Assembly: GCF_003610455.1 (NCBI RefSeq)
Contig: NZ_RAQK01000002.1
Span: 682,001 to 746,000, forward strand
Source: Sulfitobacter guttiformis
Lineage (GTDB): Bacteria > Pseudomonadota > Alphaproteobacteria > Rhodobacterales > Rhodobacteraceae
Length of the DNA stretch: 64,000 bases
Direction: 5' to 3'
Shown here piece after piece: positions 20,258-30,313 of this stretch. The notes beneath the pieces are model-generated. The model was not told the origin of the DNA and searched no databases. It was given only the letters and a program-made list of their open reading frames with translations. Within the stretch, counting starts at the first letter, position 1. Each line of letters starts with the position of its first letter. The translations under genes and the position numbers were made by a program.

Positions 20258-20994
20258 CCACTACCTCTTAATCCTAACACACCGATGGGCGTTGCATCAC
20301 AAATTGTCTGAGAAGATTCATGTTGAAAATCCAGCGTAACAGCTAGCATTCATAAAGCTTGGCTCCAACGATGTATAAAATACATAAATTGGTCGCCTTA
20401 TAATGCCAGTTTAAAGCAACTCAGATCATTATCCGTATTCATTAGGATCGTGTGTGGCCAGGGTCGTATCCGCCAATTCCTGAAACAAGGACACAATAGT
20501 TTGCCTCGAGCAACACTGTAAACCTCTGATCGTCTTCAGATCAGAGAGCAGTATCTCGTGACTCACATTGTCGATTATGATGCAAGCGACGAGCCCCAGT
20601 TGACCTTCAAAGTACTACGCTATGCGTTTTGGTATTCGGCAAACCAAGTACGCTCGATGCTGGCAAACCCAACTAGTCCGCCACCAACTGCAACATACCA
20701 ACGGTCATCGCCCATGATCGTTATAAGACATCAGGAAATTACGTACTTGGGTGCTTTATAAGTCTAACTGATGGGCGTTATTAGCGCATATTGTGATCAT
20801 TGATATGGCCCTTCTTAAAACCTTCAGCAACTGGTCTGGTATTGAACAGGGCTCTTAGCAGCGTCAACTGGGATAAAGGGCATTTACACGTCAACGAAGT
20901 TCGTCATCCTAACCAAGAGAACTGAATTGGCGGTATCGGAAGAAATATACAAAATTTATACTATTTTCAATATCTTATACCTAAATAGTGAAAA
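20258..20994. other. AT-rich gap without a recognisable gene
   Basis: I find no supported gene here. A 67-codon frame at 20558 has no family match I recognise and no good ribosome binding site. The stretch separates the glycan cluster from the hsdR remnant and is probably decayed island DNA. Confidence 0.5.
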
Positions 20995-21807
20995 CATGTG
21001 CGTCCCGTAAAGTCTATAATCGGGCACAAGCAGGTCGTCGGCAGGGGAACGCGCACCTTTGAAGGTAAGGTTTTCTTTGCCGTCTTCGACTTTGGCAAAG
21101 CATACGAGCACTTCAACGATCCAGAGCGGGATGGGGAGCCCCTGCCCCCGGAGTCGCCAAGCCTGCGACCAACGCCAACTGGCGAGCCATCCACGTCTGG
21201 CCCACCGGAACCTGCGCCAGAACCCAAAGCAAAGATCACGATAAAACTGGCCGACGGCAAAAAGCGCTAGATTCCGTGCATCGCAACAACGACATATTTC
21301 TCCCACGACGGAAAAATGATCTCGGGCCAAGACCTCATGGATCAATTGTTCGGCGACCTTAGCGATTTAGTGAAAGATGAGGACGAGCTGCGCAGAATTT
21401 GGAGCACTCCAGAAATACGGGTCCAATTCCTCAAAGTCCTTGCCGACCGTGAATATGATGCTGGACGTCTAGAAGATATGAAGCGGATCATCGACGCTCG
21501 TGACAGCGATATCTTCGACGTTCTTGTCTACGTGAAATTCACGCTGGCCCCTCAGTTGTCTTCCAAGCGAGCGAAAACCGCTAGGCAATATGGACTTATC
21601 GACTTCGAGGATGAAATGCGTTCATTCCTAGAGTTTGTTTTGTCAGCTTATGAAATTCATGGCGTCGACGAGTTAGCTCTCTCGAATATAGGCGACTTCC
21701 TGAAAGTTAAATACGGTGGAACGAACGGAGCGAAGAAAAAGCTCGGTGATATTCCCAAAATCAGAACGGCACTCATGGATATTCAAGGCCATTTGTACAC
21801 CCCATAG
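20995..21807 (+). pseudogene. C-terminal fragment of a type I restriction enzyme (HsdR)
   Basis: The frame gives the HsdR motor-domain end and C-terminal region: RPVKSIIGHKQVVGRGTRTF (helicase motif VI), FDFGKAYEHFNDPERDGEPL, a Pro/Glu-rich linker, KITIKLADGKKR, a TAG at 21268, then in frame TTYFSHDGKMISGQDLMDQL and LVKDEDELRRIW to a normal stop. The TAG probably replaces CAG. The nuclease and most of the helicase are absent; a stop lies just upstream at 20989. Together with the hsdM piece at 10.4 kb it marks a type I locus broken by the cargo in between. Confidence 0.85.
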
Positions 21808-22431
21808 TGCGGGAAATCGCACGCCTATGACTCGATCCGCGGTGTTTTCTGAATGTATCAACGGCCCGTGCGTGCAATATTAAGCATTTCTGACCTGGAT
21901 CGGACCTCGGGGGCAGTCTGGGTCAGTTTCTGCTGTGCGGACAAACCAGCTTTTTGCCGGTGCAGCTATTGCTCGCGCAGCATTTCCTTGTGCTTGCAGC
22001 AGATTTATCGCCGCGATGCAGGGCACATCACCCAAGCCGCCATTGAAATATGAGATCCAGTGCAGAATCTAAAGCATCCTTTCGCTCCGCGTGGGGTCAA
22101 CCAACGGGTCGCGGACGAATCCGACTTATGCATATATAGCAAATGCTGGCGCAGCAAACGTTAGCGTCTGTCGCAATTCATTATCGGCATTACCGCAGAT
22201 CTAACTAAAACGGTCATCCGGGCACCGCAAATTAGCTTACGGCAGGCTGTTGAAACGTTTCAAAGTAATAGATAAAAAAATCACAATTATGCACCTTAGA
22301 GAGAGGGAGAGCGTTTCGAGGCGAACGAGCGACGTGGAGCCCCGAGGCATTTTCAAGTCGGGAAAGGAAAATCGTCCTAGAAGCAGCTTGAGACCAAAAA
22401 CATGCATGAAGATAATCTGGTAAATTTTTCT
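21808..22431. other. Gap between the hsdR remnant and the response regulator
   Basis: No gene is supported here. A purine-rich tract (AGAGAGAGGGAGAGCG, near 22300) and several short frames are present, but none resembles a known protein. It is the 3' flank of the minus-strand regulator gene and shows no clear terminator. Confidence 0.45.
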
Positions 22432-23322
22432 TTAATTGAGGTGCAAAATCCGATCCGCTGCCACTGCAGCGGATGTTCGGTTATCGACGCCCATTTTTTG
22501 GAAAATTTTCTCAAGATGTTTGTTCACAGTGCGGGGACTCAGACTGAGGATTACACTAATGTCATGGTTTGTTTTGCCCAAAGTTAGCCAATAAAGTACT
22601 TCAGCTTCGCGCAACGTCAGCGACAAGAATCGTGCCAGTAGCTGTTTCGGAGTTTCAGTCCTTTCCTGTATGAATTTGATCAATATCTCAGATGCATTCG
22701 AAAATCCGACATAGTGAAATGTATGTCCGCCAACCGTCAGCTGAACGATCTGAAAGACCGGCTTTCTGGTGCAATCGACAACCCAATCTTGAAGGGTTTG
22801 GAAGTCCACTGGGTTCAAGTTGAAAGTGTCCATGGCCATTTTCGAGCCCCAAACCAATATACCGGATTGATCGAATGCCAGAAGAGACCGACCCGAAACA
22901 TCATGCGCATCACGCGCACTTTGGATAAGTTTGGAATTGATGACATGAATGCCAATGCGGGCAACCAGTTCATCCACGACAACCGGTTTTGTGATGTAGT
23001 CTACGCCGCCCGCTGCCAATCCGCGCAGAACATCTTCGGGCTCCGTCAGTCCGGTCATAAAGATAATGGGCGCATGGGTGCTCTGCGGGCCTGTTTTCAG
23101 TATGTGACAGGTTTCGAATCCATCCATGTCGGGCATAACCGCATCCATCAGAATTACATCCGGTCTTACACGTTTCACCAAATCAATTGCTGTTCTACCA
23201 TCCCGCGCCACAATGACAGACATCCCGTTTTCCTCGAGAGCGGTCGATATCATTGATAAAGAGTTTGGATCATCATCGACAACCAACGCGATGTTTTGAT
23301 CTGCTGTGACGTGCTTACCCAT
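22432..23322 (-). CDS. LuxR-family response regulator
   Basis: The 296-residue protein has a receiver domain (VVDDDP at about 14-19, phospho-acceptor D60 in ILMDAVMPDMDG, K112 in YITKPV), a middle PAS-like segment (about 130-220), and a C-terminal LuxR/GerE helix-turn-helix (LTLREAEVLYWLTLGKTNHD, then SPRTVNKHLEKIF). It overlaps the end of the kinase gene by 8 bases, so the two are a cognate pair. The divergent urt-fmd operon and its dyad at 26786-26805 are the likely target. Confidence 0.9.
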   Translation of the reverse strand: MGKHVTADQNIALVVDDDPNSLSMISTALEENGMSVIVARDGRTAIDLVKRVRPDVILMDAVMPDMDGFETCHILKTGPQSTHAPIIFMTGLTEPEDVLRGLAAGGVDYITKPVVVDELVARIGIHVINSKLIQSARDAHDVSGRSLLAFDQSGILVWGSKMAMDTFNLNPVDFQTLQDWVVDCTRKPVFQIVQLTVGGHTFHYVGFSNASEILIKFIQERTETPKQLLARFLSLTLREAEVLYWLTLGKTNHDISVILSLSPRTVNKHLEKIFQKMGVDNRTSAAVAADRILHLN

Positions 23323-26300
23323 TGGGGGCTCCTTCCAAAAGTAGAGCCATCGTTTTTAGATCAAACGATGCGAAACATTCTTTGAGCGCAAGTAGAAGTT
23401 CGGGTGGACAGACTTGTGTCTTTTCCAACTCTAATAGTCGCTTTCGAATCTCGTTTACCTGACCTGAACGCACGAGCGGGATCAGCTCCGATGGGTGGAA
23501 CGCCTGCAGCTTTTGTGAAGTTTCAGCCGCTGGGCCAACGGGTGTTTCAAACGTCAAATCCAGTTTCAGCAATTCGGCCACACGCATTACAAGATCATCA
23601 AGGTTGTAGGGTTTTGAAACGAATGCATCATAGAGCGAAATCTGGCGTGTTGGCTTCTCAGCGTCCATCGCATGACCGGAAATCATGATAATCGGGATGC
23701 CGACCAAAGCACCGCTGCGCAGGTGGCTCGCCAATGTCCAGCCATCTTGCCCTGGCAGGTCGATGTCCAGAACAAAGAGGTCTGGCGTTATATCAGACAA
23801 TATTTCCAAGGCTACTTCAGCGTTAGGTGCAGTCACTACAATAAAGGAAAGTGGTTCAAAAACGCTGCGTACCAACGATAAATGGTTGAGGTCATCATCA
23901 ACGGCCAAAATCGTTTTACGCGCACCGTGATAGCCGACAACGGGCAAGGACCGGGCCTCTTTCGTGAGGCCGCGCCTCTTCATTGTCTCATTGGAAATCG
24001 ATGGGAGCATAAGGCGTACCTTAAATGTGCTGCCTTGGCCGAGCACACTCTCGACACTGATGTCGCCCCCAAGAATTTCAACAAGCAGCTTGGTTATCGT
24101 CAAGCCTAACCCCGAACCCCGCGTTTCCGTGTAGCTGCCGCGCTCAAACGGTCGCCAGATCCGGGGCAGAAATTCCGGCGCGATGCCCACGCCTGTATCG
24201 CTGACTTCAATTTGGGCGACTTCATTTCGGTAGATGACTTTGAGGCGTACTTGTCCTGCATGGGTGTAGCGGAGGGCATTTGACAACAAATTTATTAATA
24301 TTTGACGGAGACGTTTTTCATCAAAACCGACCCACTCTGGAAAGCTCCCGTATGTTTCGATTTCAAATGTCACACCTTTATCACGAGCTTCTTGCTCAAA
24401 AATCGACGCTATCTGCTTGAGGAACATGCGCAGATTGATCCTGTCGCGCATGATCTCCAATCGCCCGGCTTCAATGCGTGCGATATCAAGCAGCCCTTCT
24501 ATCAGACCGGCCAAATGCTCACTGCTGCGCCGGATCGTCGTCACAGACTCGGCGCGGTGTGCGGGCATACGTGGGTCTTTTTCGAGGATTTGAGCAAATC
24601 CGTAAATTGCATTGAGTGGTGTGCGCAACTCATGGCTCAATCCCGCCATATACCGTGTTTTGGCCAGATTTGCGGCCTCCGCTTTGTCTTTTGCATCCTG
24701 CAAGGCAAGGTCCGTTCGCTCATGGGCGCGGATCTCTCGCAAGAGGCGGTCAGTTTGAAGGCTGCTTTCAGCCCGTGCTTTGCCATGACTTTCACTGACC
24801 AGAAGAAACATCCAAACGCAAACGCCTATGATGATCAGGGCAGCACCGAAAATAACAGTCAGCACAGCGGAGAATTTTTCGGTGCCTTCAAGAGATTTAA
24901 TCAACAACAAAACAACGCCCAAGCACCCGCCAATCAATCCTGTAAAGACCGCGAAACGCGAGGGACGCGACAACAGAATTTTTGTTACCTCAGGACGAAA
25001 AATGCGCCCAAGCATATTACGAAAATTTGTTTCGAAGCGGGCGTGTGGTTTGCAGCTGTCCTGACAGTTGCTGTCGAGTGTGCAGCAGAGTGAACAAATC
25101 GTGCCTGCATGAAATGGACAATGTGTCATGTCTTCTGCATCAAAGCGGAAATCGCAAATCGAGCATGTTTGCAACCCTTCTGGGGGAAGGGTAACTGCGG
25201 GGCGTGCGAGGTAGTATTTCCCGCCTGTCAAAAATGCGATCAACGGTGCAAGTGCGAAGGCTGACCCCAAGGCGACTAAGGTCGAAAAGGCTTCTGCTGT
25301 TGGTCCAAAGATGCCAGCAATTGCCAACAACGATAAAACACATGAAAGGCCCATAGCCCCAATGCCTACGGGATTAATATCGTAAAGATGCCCGCGCCGG
25401 AATTCGATCCCCTTCGGGCTTAATCCCAAGGGTTTGTTGACCACCAGATCCGCCACCAATGCACCGATCCAAGCGACAGCGACATGCGCATAAAATCCTA
25501 AAACCGTTTCTAGCCCTTCAAACACGCCCAATTCCATCAACAGCACCGCAATGGCGACATTGAAGACCAGCCACACGACTCGGCCAGGATGGCTATGTGT
25601 CAAGCGTGAAAAGAAGTTCGACCATGCGATAGAGCCTGCATAGGCATTGGTTACATTGATCTTGAGCTGTGACAGCACAACAAACAGACCCGTCAATGCC
25701 AACACAACCGCAGGAGAGCCAAAGACCTGATCGAACGCCGTAAAATACATCAAAGTCGGATCAGCGGCTTCCTCAATGGGGACGGATTCGCGGATTGCAA
25801 GCGTAACCAGATAAGATCCCGCAAGCATTTTCAAAACCCCAATCACAGACCAGCCCGGCCCTGCTATAATAAGCGCCGTGAGCCACTTCCGGCGATCACT
25901 TTTGGTTTTTGGCTCCGGTAGGAAGCGCAAGAAATCCACCTGCTCGCCGATTTGAGCAACCAAAGAAAATATCACGCCAGAGGCCGCGCCGAACATCAAT
26001 AAGGCGGATGTCCCTTTGGCCTCCTCGGTGCCTTCTAATTCTTTCCACCCGTCAAGGTCATAGCCCACGAAAGCCAATAGCGCGAAGGGTAGAATATGCA
26101 GAACGACCCAGAACGGCTGTGTCCATGTCTGGAACGTAGAGATTTTGGAGAAGCCGTTAATAACCAAAGGGATCACAACGAGCGAGCTGACGATATAGCC
26201 CAGAAAAATCGGCAACCCGAACAAGAAGTTCAGCGCCAGTGCAAGGATCGCCGCCTCCAGTGCAAAGAAGATAAACGTGAATGAAGCATAGATTAGGGAC

Positions 26301-26653
26301 GTGATTGTTGAGCCAATATAGCCAAATCCAGCGCCGCGGGTCAGCAAGTCGATATCAACGCCATACCGTGCAGCATAGTAGCAGATGGGAAAGCCTGTCA
26401 GGAACAACAGTGCGCCCACAAACATGATGGCTGCAATGGCTATATCAAAGCCGTATGTAATCGTTATAGCGGCACCGATCGCCTCCAGCGCCAGAAACGA
26501 TATCGACCCGATAGCCGTGTTTGCCACTCGCGCATAGCTCCAGCGCCGCGCGCGACGTGCGGTGAAGCGCAAGGCAAAATCTTCCATCGTCTCGTTTGCG
26601 ACCCAGCGATTGTAGGTTCTTTTCTCACTGGTCGCCTGCAGTCCTGTCGCCAC
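23315..26653 (-). CDS. NCS1-type transporter fused to a hybrid histidine kinase
   Basis: This 1112-residue protein joins four parts. Residues about 25-485 form a multi-pass membrane domain like NCS1 nucleobase/cation symporters (GAGFGYIGSTITSLIYASF; KINVTNAYAGSIAWSNFFSR). Residues 496-536 are a Cys/His-rich segment (CSICDF, HCPFH, CSLCC, CQDSC). Two more membrane segments follow (about 565-620). Then come a histidine kinase (H674 in GLSHELRTPLNAI; N box SNALRYT; G boxes DTGVGIAP and GSGLGLT) and a receiver domain (DDD at 919-921, D963, K1014). It probably senses or carries an N-compound and controls the adjacent amide/urea operon through the partner response regulator. Confidence 0.9.
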   Translation of the reverse strand: MATGLQATSEKRTYNRWVANETMEDFALRFTARRARRWSYARVANTAIGSISFLALEAIGAAITITYGFDIAIAAIMFVGALLFLTGFPICYYAARYGVDIDLLTRGAGFGYIGSTITSLIYASFTFIFFALEAAILALALNFLFGLPIFLGYIVSSLVVIPLVINGFSKISTFQTWTQPFWVVLHILPFALLAFVGYDLDGWKELEGTEEAKGTSALLMFGAASGVIFSLVAQIGEQVDFLRFLPEPKTKSDRRKWLTALIIAGPGWSVIGVLKMLAGSYLVTLAIRESVPIEEAADPTLMYFTAFDQVFGSPAVVLALTGLFVVLSQLKINVTNAYAGSIAWSNFFSRLTHSHPGRVVWLVFNVAIAVLLMELGVFEGLETVLGFYAHVAVAWIGALVADLVVNKPLGLSPKGIEFRRGHLYDINPVGIGAMGLSCVLSLLAIAGIFGPTAEAFSTLVALGSAFALAPLIAFLTGGKYYLARPAVTLPPEGLQTCSICDFRFDAEDMTHCPFHAGTICSLCCTLDSNCQDSCKPHARFETNFRNMLGRIFRPEVTKILLSRPSRFAVFTGLIGGCLGVVLLLIKSLEGTEKFSAVLTVIFGAALIIIGVCVWMFLLVSESHGKARAESSLQTDRLLREIRAHERTDLALQDAKDKAEAANLAKTRYMAGLSHELRTPLNAIYGFAQILEKDPRMPAHRAESVTTIRRSSEHLAGLIEGLLDIARIEAGRLEIMRDRINLRMFLKQIASIFEQEARDKGVTFEIETYGSFPEWVGFDEKRLRQILINLLSNALRYTHAGQVRLKVIYRNEVAQIEVSDTGVGIAPEFLPRIWRPFERGSYTETRGSGLGLTITKLLVEILGGDISVESVLGQGSTFKVRLMLPSISNETMKRRGLTKEARSLPVVGYHGARKTILAVDDDLNHLSLVRSVFEPLSFIVVTAPNAEVALEILSDITPDLFVLDIDLPGQDGWTLASHLRSGALVGIPIIMISGHAMDAEKPTRQISLYDAFVSKPYNLDDLVMRVAELLKLDLTFETPVGPAAETSQKLQAFHPSELIPLVRSGQVNEIRKRLLELEKTQVCPPELLLALKECFASFDLKTMALLLEGAPNG

Positions 26654-26785
26654 GCCTCACGACTCCCCTTTGCGTATCCATGACCGCCCGAAAAGTCATT
26701 CAAGCGCTGCGCACAGCGCGTACTTTGGGTGTCATTTGGCGGATAACTCTTGAGTAAAAATCATAGGGGACAAATTGCGCAGGCC

Positions 26786-26805
26786 TATACGTCATTCGAC
26801 GTATA
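26786..26805. promoter_or_regulatory. Perfect 20-bp dyad in the kinase/urt intergenic region
   Basis: TATACGTC and GACGTATA form a perfect inverted repeat around ATTC, about 85-105 bases upstream of urtA and 130 bases before the kinase gene. Short TACGT-type dyads are common sites for LuxR-family response regulators, so the neighbouring regulator is the natural candidate to bind here. Confidence 0.6.
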
Positions 26806-26890
26806 CCCGCTCGCGCTCATTGCGCTGATCGTATGAAGGCGGGCGTGCAGTGGAATCGCCCAATCTTTTAGCATTCGAAAAGGAATGGAC

Positions 26891-28159
26891 ATGTCTGACA
26901 CACCATCTTCGAACAAAACCGACGGAATGAGCCGTCGTGCCATGATGGCCAGCAGCGCTGCATTCGGGGCGGCCTTGTTCGCACCAAAAGGACTTCTTGC
27001 GCAAAGCTTTCCCACCGCTGAGGTCAACACGACAGGGCTCGCAGTCACAGACGACACGGTAACAATCGGTATCTTGCATTCCGTCACTGGCACCATGGCG
27101 ATATCGGAGACGGGATCGGTTCAGGCCGAAAAGCTAGCGATTAAGCAGATTAACGAGATGGGTGGCATTCTAGGTCGCCAGATCGAAGTGATTCAAGAAG
27201 ACGGTGCATCGGATTGGCCGACATTTGCGGAAAAAGCGCGTAAACTGCTGGTCGCTGACAAAGTCGCTTCGGTCATGGGCTGCTGGACTTCTGCGAGCCG
27301 CAAAGCCGTCCTTCCAGTATTCGAGCAGCATAATGGGTTCCTCTACTACCCGACTTTCTACGAGGGTCTGGAGCAGAGCCCGAACGTCATCTACACGGGT
27401 CAAGAAGCCACCCAGCAGATCATTGCTGGCCTCGATTGGGTCAAAGAAACCAAGGGGGCGAATTCGTTCTACCTGCTCGGTTCTGACTATATCTGGCCAC
27501 GGACCTCGAATAAAATTGCCCGCAAGCACATCGAGGACTTTCTTGGCGGCGAAGTTGTGGGCGAAGACTACTATCCGCTTGGTCACACGCAGTTCAATTC
27601 CGTCATCAACAAGATCCGCCTACGCAAACCGGACGTCATCTATGCCATTGTTGTGGGTGGCTCGAACGTAGCCTTTTATAAGCAACTCAAAGCGGCTGGC
27701 ATCGACATGACTGCCGAAGATCCGATTTTGCTGACGATCTCTGTGACAGAAGATGAAATCCTTGGGATTGGTGGTGAAAACATGGAAGGCGCGTATGCCT
27801 GCATGAAATACTTCCAGTCTCTCGACAATCCGAACAACGTCGACTTTGTGAAGGCGTTCAAAGAGATGTGGGGCGAGGACATCGTTATCGGCGATGTGAC
27901 TCAGGCTGCTTATCTTGGTCCGTGGTTGTGGAAAGCCGCCGTGGAAAAAGCGGGGTCCTTTGACGTCGATAAAGTCCGTGAAGCCCAGATTGGCGTAGAG
28001 CTGGAAAATGCACCCGAAGGCTATGTGAAAGTGCATGAAAACCACCACCTGTGGTCCAAGACCCGTGTTGGTCGCGCAAAAGCTGACGGTCAATACGATG
28101 TGGTGTTTGAAACCGCAGAATTGGTTGAACCCAACCCGTTCCCGGAAGGGTACCAATAG
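26891..28159 (+). CDS. urtA: Amide/urea ABC transporter substrate-binding protein (UrtA/FmdD type)
   Basis: This periplasmic binding protein has a twin-arginine-like signal (MSRRAMMASSAAFGAALF) and then the UrtA-family mature sequence (ILHSVTGTMAISETG, VMGCWTSASRKAVLPVFE, YYPTFYEGLEQSPNVIYTG). The family binds urea or short-chain amides. The fmdA formamidase at the end of the same operon favours amides such as formamide. I chose the ATG six bases after AAGGA rather than the one two codons upstream, which sits directly on that site. Confidence 0.88.
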   Translation: MSDTPSSNKTDGMSRRAMMASSAAFGAALFAPKGLLAQSFPTAEVNTTGLAVTDDTVTIGILHSVTGTMAISETGSVQAEKLAIKQINEMGGILGRQIEVIQEDGASDWPTFAEKARKLLVADKVASVMGCWTSASRKAVLPVFEQHNGFLYYPTFYEGLEQSPNVIYTGQEATQQIIAGLDWVKETKGANSFYLLGSDYIWPRTSNKIARKHIEDFLGGEVVGEDYYPLGHTQFNSVINKIRLRKPDVIYAIVVGGSNVAFYKQLKAAGIDMTAEDPILLTISVTEDEILGIGGENMEGAYACMKYFQSLDNPNNVDFVKAFKEMWGEDIVIGDVTQAAYLGPWLWKAAVEKAGSFDVDKVREAQIGVELENAPEGYVKVHENHHLWSKTRVGRAKADGQYDVVFETAELVEPNPFPEGYQ

Positions 28160-28240
28160 AGCGGTCTAAACTCAGAGGCGGCCTGTTTGTTGCAAGGCGG
28201 GCCGCCCTATCCTTTTCCTCACAGCACATTAAGGATCGCT

Positions 28241-29167
28241 ATGTTTTCCGATTATTCCACGTCCGAACTGGGCGCCATCTTTGCGATGCAAGGTTTTGCG
28301 GGTCTGATTTTATTCTCGGTCTTTGTGCTTATGGCTTTAGGCCTCGCGATCATTTTTGGACAGATGGGGGTCATTAATATGGCCCACGGCGAGTTTATGA
28401 TCCTCGGCGCCTATGTAACTTACTTTGTCTCCAACTTCTTCTCCGACTATATGCCCGCACTATTCAGCGGCTACTTCTTTGTCGCAATGTTTCTGGCTTT
28501 CATTGCCTCAGGGCTGCTGGGGTTGTTTGTGGAATGGTCGATTATTCGCCACCTTTATAAACGCCCTCTTGATACGCTTCTGGCGACCTGGGGCCTCAGC
28601 CTGATTTTGCAACAATTCTATCGTACAGCATTCGGTGCGCGCGAAGTGGGTGTGACTATTCCCGACTGGATGATGGGCTCTATGCCGGTAACCGATATGA
28701 TCGAGGTGCCGATCAACGGCATCTTCGTCATGGTCCTCGCGGTCAGCATTTCAGTCGGTGTCTATGTCATGATGTTCCGCTCGAATTGGGGCAAACAAGT
28801 GCGCGCGATCAACCAGAACCGTGTAATGGCTGGTGCTGTGGGCATCAACACAGAATGGACGGACCGTTTGACCTTTGGCATCGGTTGCGGCGTCGCCGGT
28901 GTCGCAGGCTCTGCGTTTACGATGATCGGCTCGACAGGGCCTACATCTGGTCAGCTCTACATCGTCGATACTTTCCTTGTGGTCGTCTTTGGCGGCGCGG
29001 GCAGCATCCTTGGCACGATAGCCTCGGCCTTCTCGATCAGCCAAGCACAGTCGATCATGGAGTTCTTCTTGTCCGGCTCGATGGCCAAAGTGCTCACACT
29101 TTTGACAGTGGTTGGCATCTTGATGATCCGCCCTCAGGGCCTCTTTTCCCTCAAGCTTCGCAAGTAA
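28241..29167 (+). CDS. urtB: Amide/urea ABC transporter permease (UrtB/LivH type)
   Basis: This 308-residue branched-chain-type permease has multiple membrane helices and the signature IFGQMGVINMAHGEFMILGA near its start, plus FGGAGSILGTIASAF near the end. It forms the membrane channel with the next gene. The ATG follows AAGGA at good spacing. The gene lies about 80 bases after urtA and 12 bases before urtC. Confidence 0.9.
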   Translation: MFSDYSTSELGAIFAMQGFAGLILFSVFVLMALGLAIIFGQMGVINMAHGEFMILGAYVTYFVSNFFSDYMPALFSGYFFVAMFLAFIASGLLGLFVEWSIIRHLYKRPLDTLLATWGLSLILQQFYRTAFGAREVGVTIPDWMMGSMPVTDMIEVPINGIFVMVLAVSISVGVYVMMFRSNWGKQVRAINQNRVMAGAVGINTEWTDRLTFGIGCGVAGVAGSAFTMIGSTGPTSGQLYIVDTFLVVVFGGAGSILGTIASAFSISQAQSIMEFFLSGSMAKVLTLLTVVGILMIRPQGLFSLKLRK

Positions 29168-29179
29168 GGAACGGCGCAT

Positions 29180-30313
29180 ATGACCTTTTCCAAGACATCC
29201 CTCTTCACGCGGCACGAAGCGGTTGCGTTTGCCATTCTTGCCCTCGTGATTTTTTTGATCCTTCCGGCCATGCTCGATAACTTCCGATTGAACCTGTTTG
29301 GCAAATATCTGACCTATGCCTTTGTTGCGGTCGGCCTTGTGCTTTGCTGGGGTGCCGGCGGCATCCTCAGCTTGGGGCAAGGCGTTTTCTTCGGCCTTGG
29401 CGGCTACTGTATGGCGATGTTTCTCAAACTAGAGGCCTCCACACCCGAAAATACATCCATCCAATCCACGCCGGGCATCCCGGACTTTATGGACTGGAAC
29501 CAACTGACCGAACTGCCCCTCTGGTGGACCCCTTTCTATAGTTTAACACTGTCCTTGATCGCCGTTGTGCTTGTTCCCGTGATTTTTGCTTTTGTTATTG
29601 GCGTGGCGATGTTCCGGCGGCGCGTGGGTGGGGTGTACTTCGCAATCATCACACAGGCCTTCGCGGCGATCCTGACGATCCTGATCATCGGCCAGCAAGG
29701 GTACACAGGCGGGGTCAACGGGATCACCGATCTGCGTACATTCAAAGGCTGGGATATCCGCACAGACGAGGCGAAAGAAGTGCTCTATTACGTCAATGGT
29801 GCATTGCTCTTTGCGGTGCTCTTCATTGCGCATTACGTCCGGAAATCCAAACTTGGCCGTATCCTGATCGCCATGCGCGATCAAGAAGACCGGGTCCGTT
29901 TCTCGGGTTATGATGTCGCCAGCTTCAAGATCTTCATCTTCTGCCTCGGTGCTGCATTTGCTGGCATCGGCGGGGCCATGTTTACGCTCCAAGTAGGCTT
30001 CATGTCGCCAACACTGGTGGGCATTGTGCCGTCCATCGAAATGGTGATTTTCTGCGCCGTCGGTGGTCGATTGTCAATCGTTGGGGCAGTTTACGGCGCG
30101 CTGTTAGTCAATTGGGCTAAAACTTCGTTCTCCGAAAGTTTCCCCGAACTCTGGCTCTTTGGATTGGGCGGGTTGTTCATCGCCGTGGTGATGTTGTTTC
30201 CCAATGGACTGGCTGGTGTGTGGTCCGAACAAATCATGCCGCGTGTATCAAAGTTGTGGTCCAAAAATTCGGTGAGCGCCGCAGTGTCCTCAGACAAGAA
30301 GGAGGCCGCATGA
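29180..30313 (+). CDS. urtC: Amide/urea ABC transporter permease (UrtC/LivM type)
   Basis: The 377-residue second permease has the LivM-family pattern: a hydrophobic N-terminus, GAGGILSLGQGVFFGLGGY, and a C-terminal FAGIGGAMFTLQVGFMSPTL segment. Its TGA overlaps the start of the ATPase gene (ATGA), so the proteins are made together. Confidence 0.9.
   Translation: MTFSKTSLFTRHEAVAFAILALVIFLILPAMLDNFRLNLFGKYLTYAFVAVGLVLCWGAGGILSLGQGVFFGLGGYCMAMFLKLEASTPENTSIQSTPGIPDFMDWNQLTELPLWWTPFYSLTLSLIAVVLVPVIFAFVIGVAMFRRRVGGVYFAIITQAFAAILTILIIGQQGYTGGVNGITDLRTFKGWDIRTDEAKEVLYYVNGALLFAVLFIAHYVRKSKLGRILIAMRDQEDRVRFSGYDVASFKIFIFCLGAAFAGIGGAMFTLQVGFMSPTLVGIVPSIEMVIFCAVGGRLSIVGAVYGALLVNWAKTSFSESFPELWLFGLGGLFIAVVMLFPNGLAGVWSEQIMPRVSKLWSKNSVSAAVSSDKKEAA

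Noticed and set aside
20558..20761. 67-codon plus-strand frame in the 20 kb gap
   Set aside because: No recognisable motif, weak start and no neighbours in operon; treated as non-coding.
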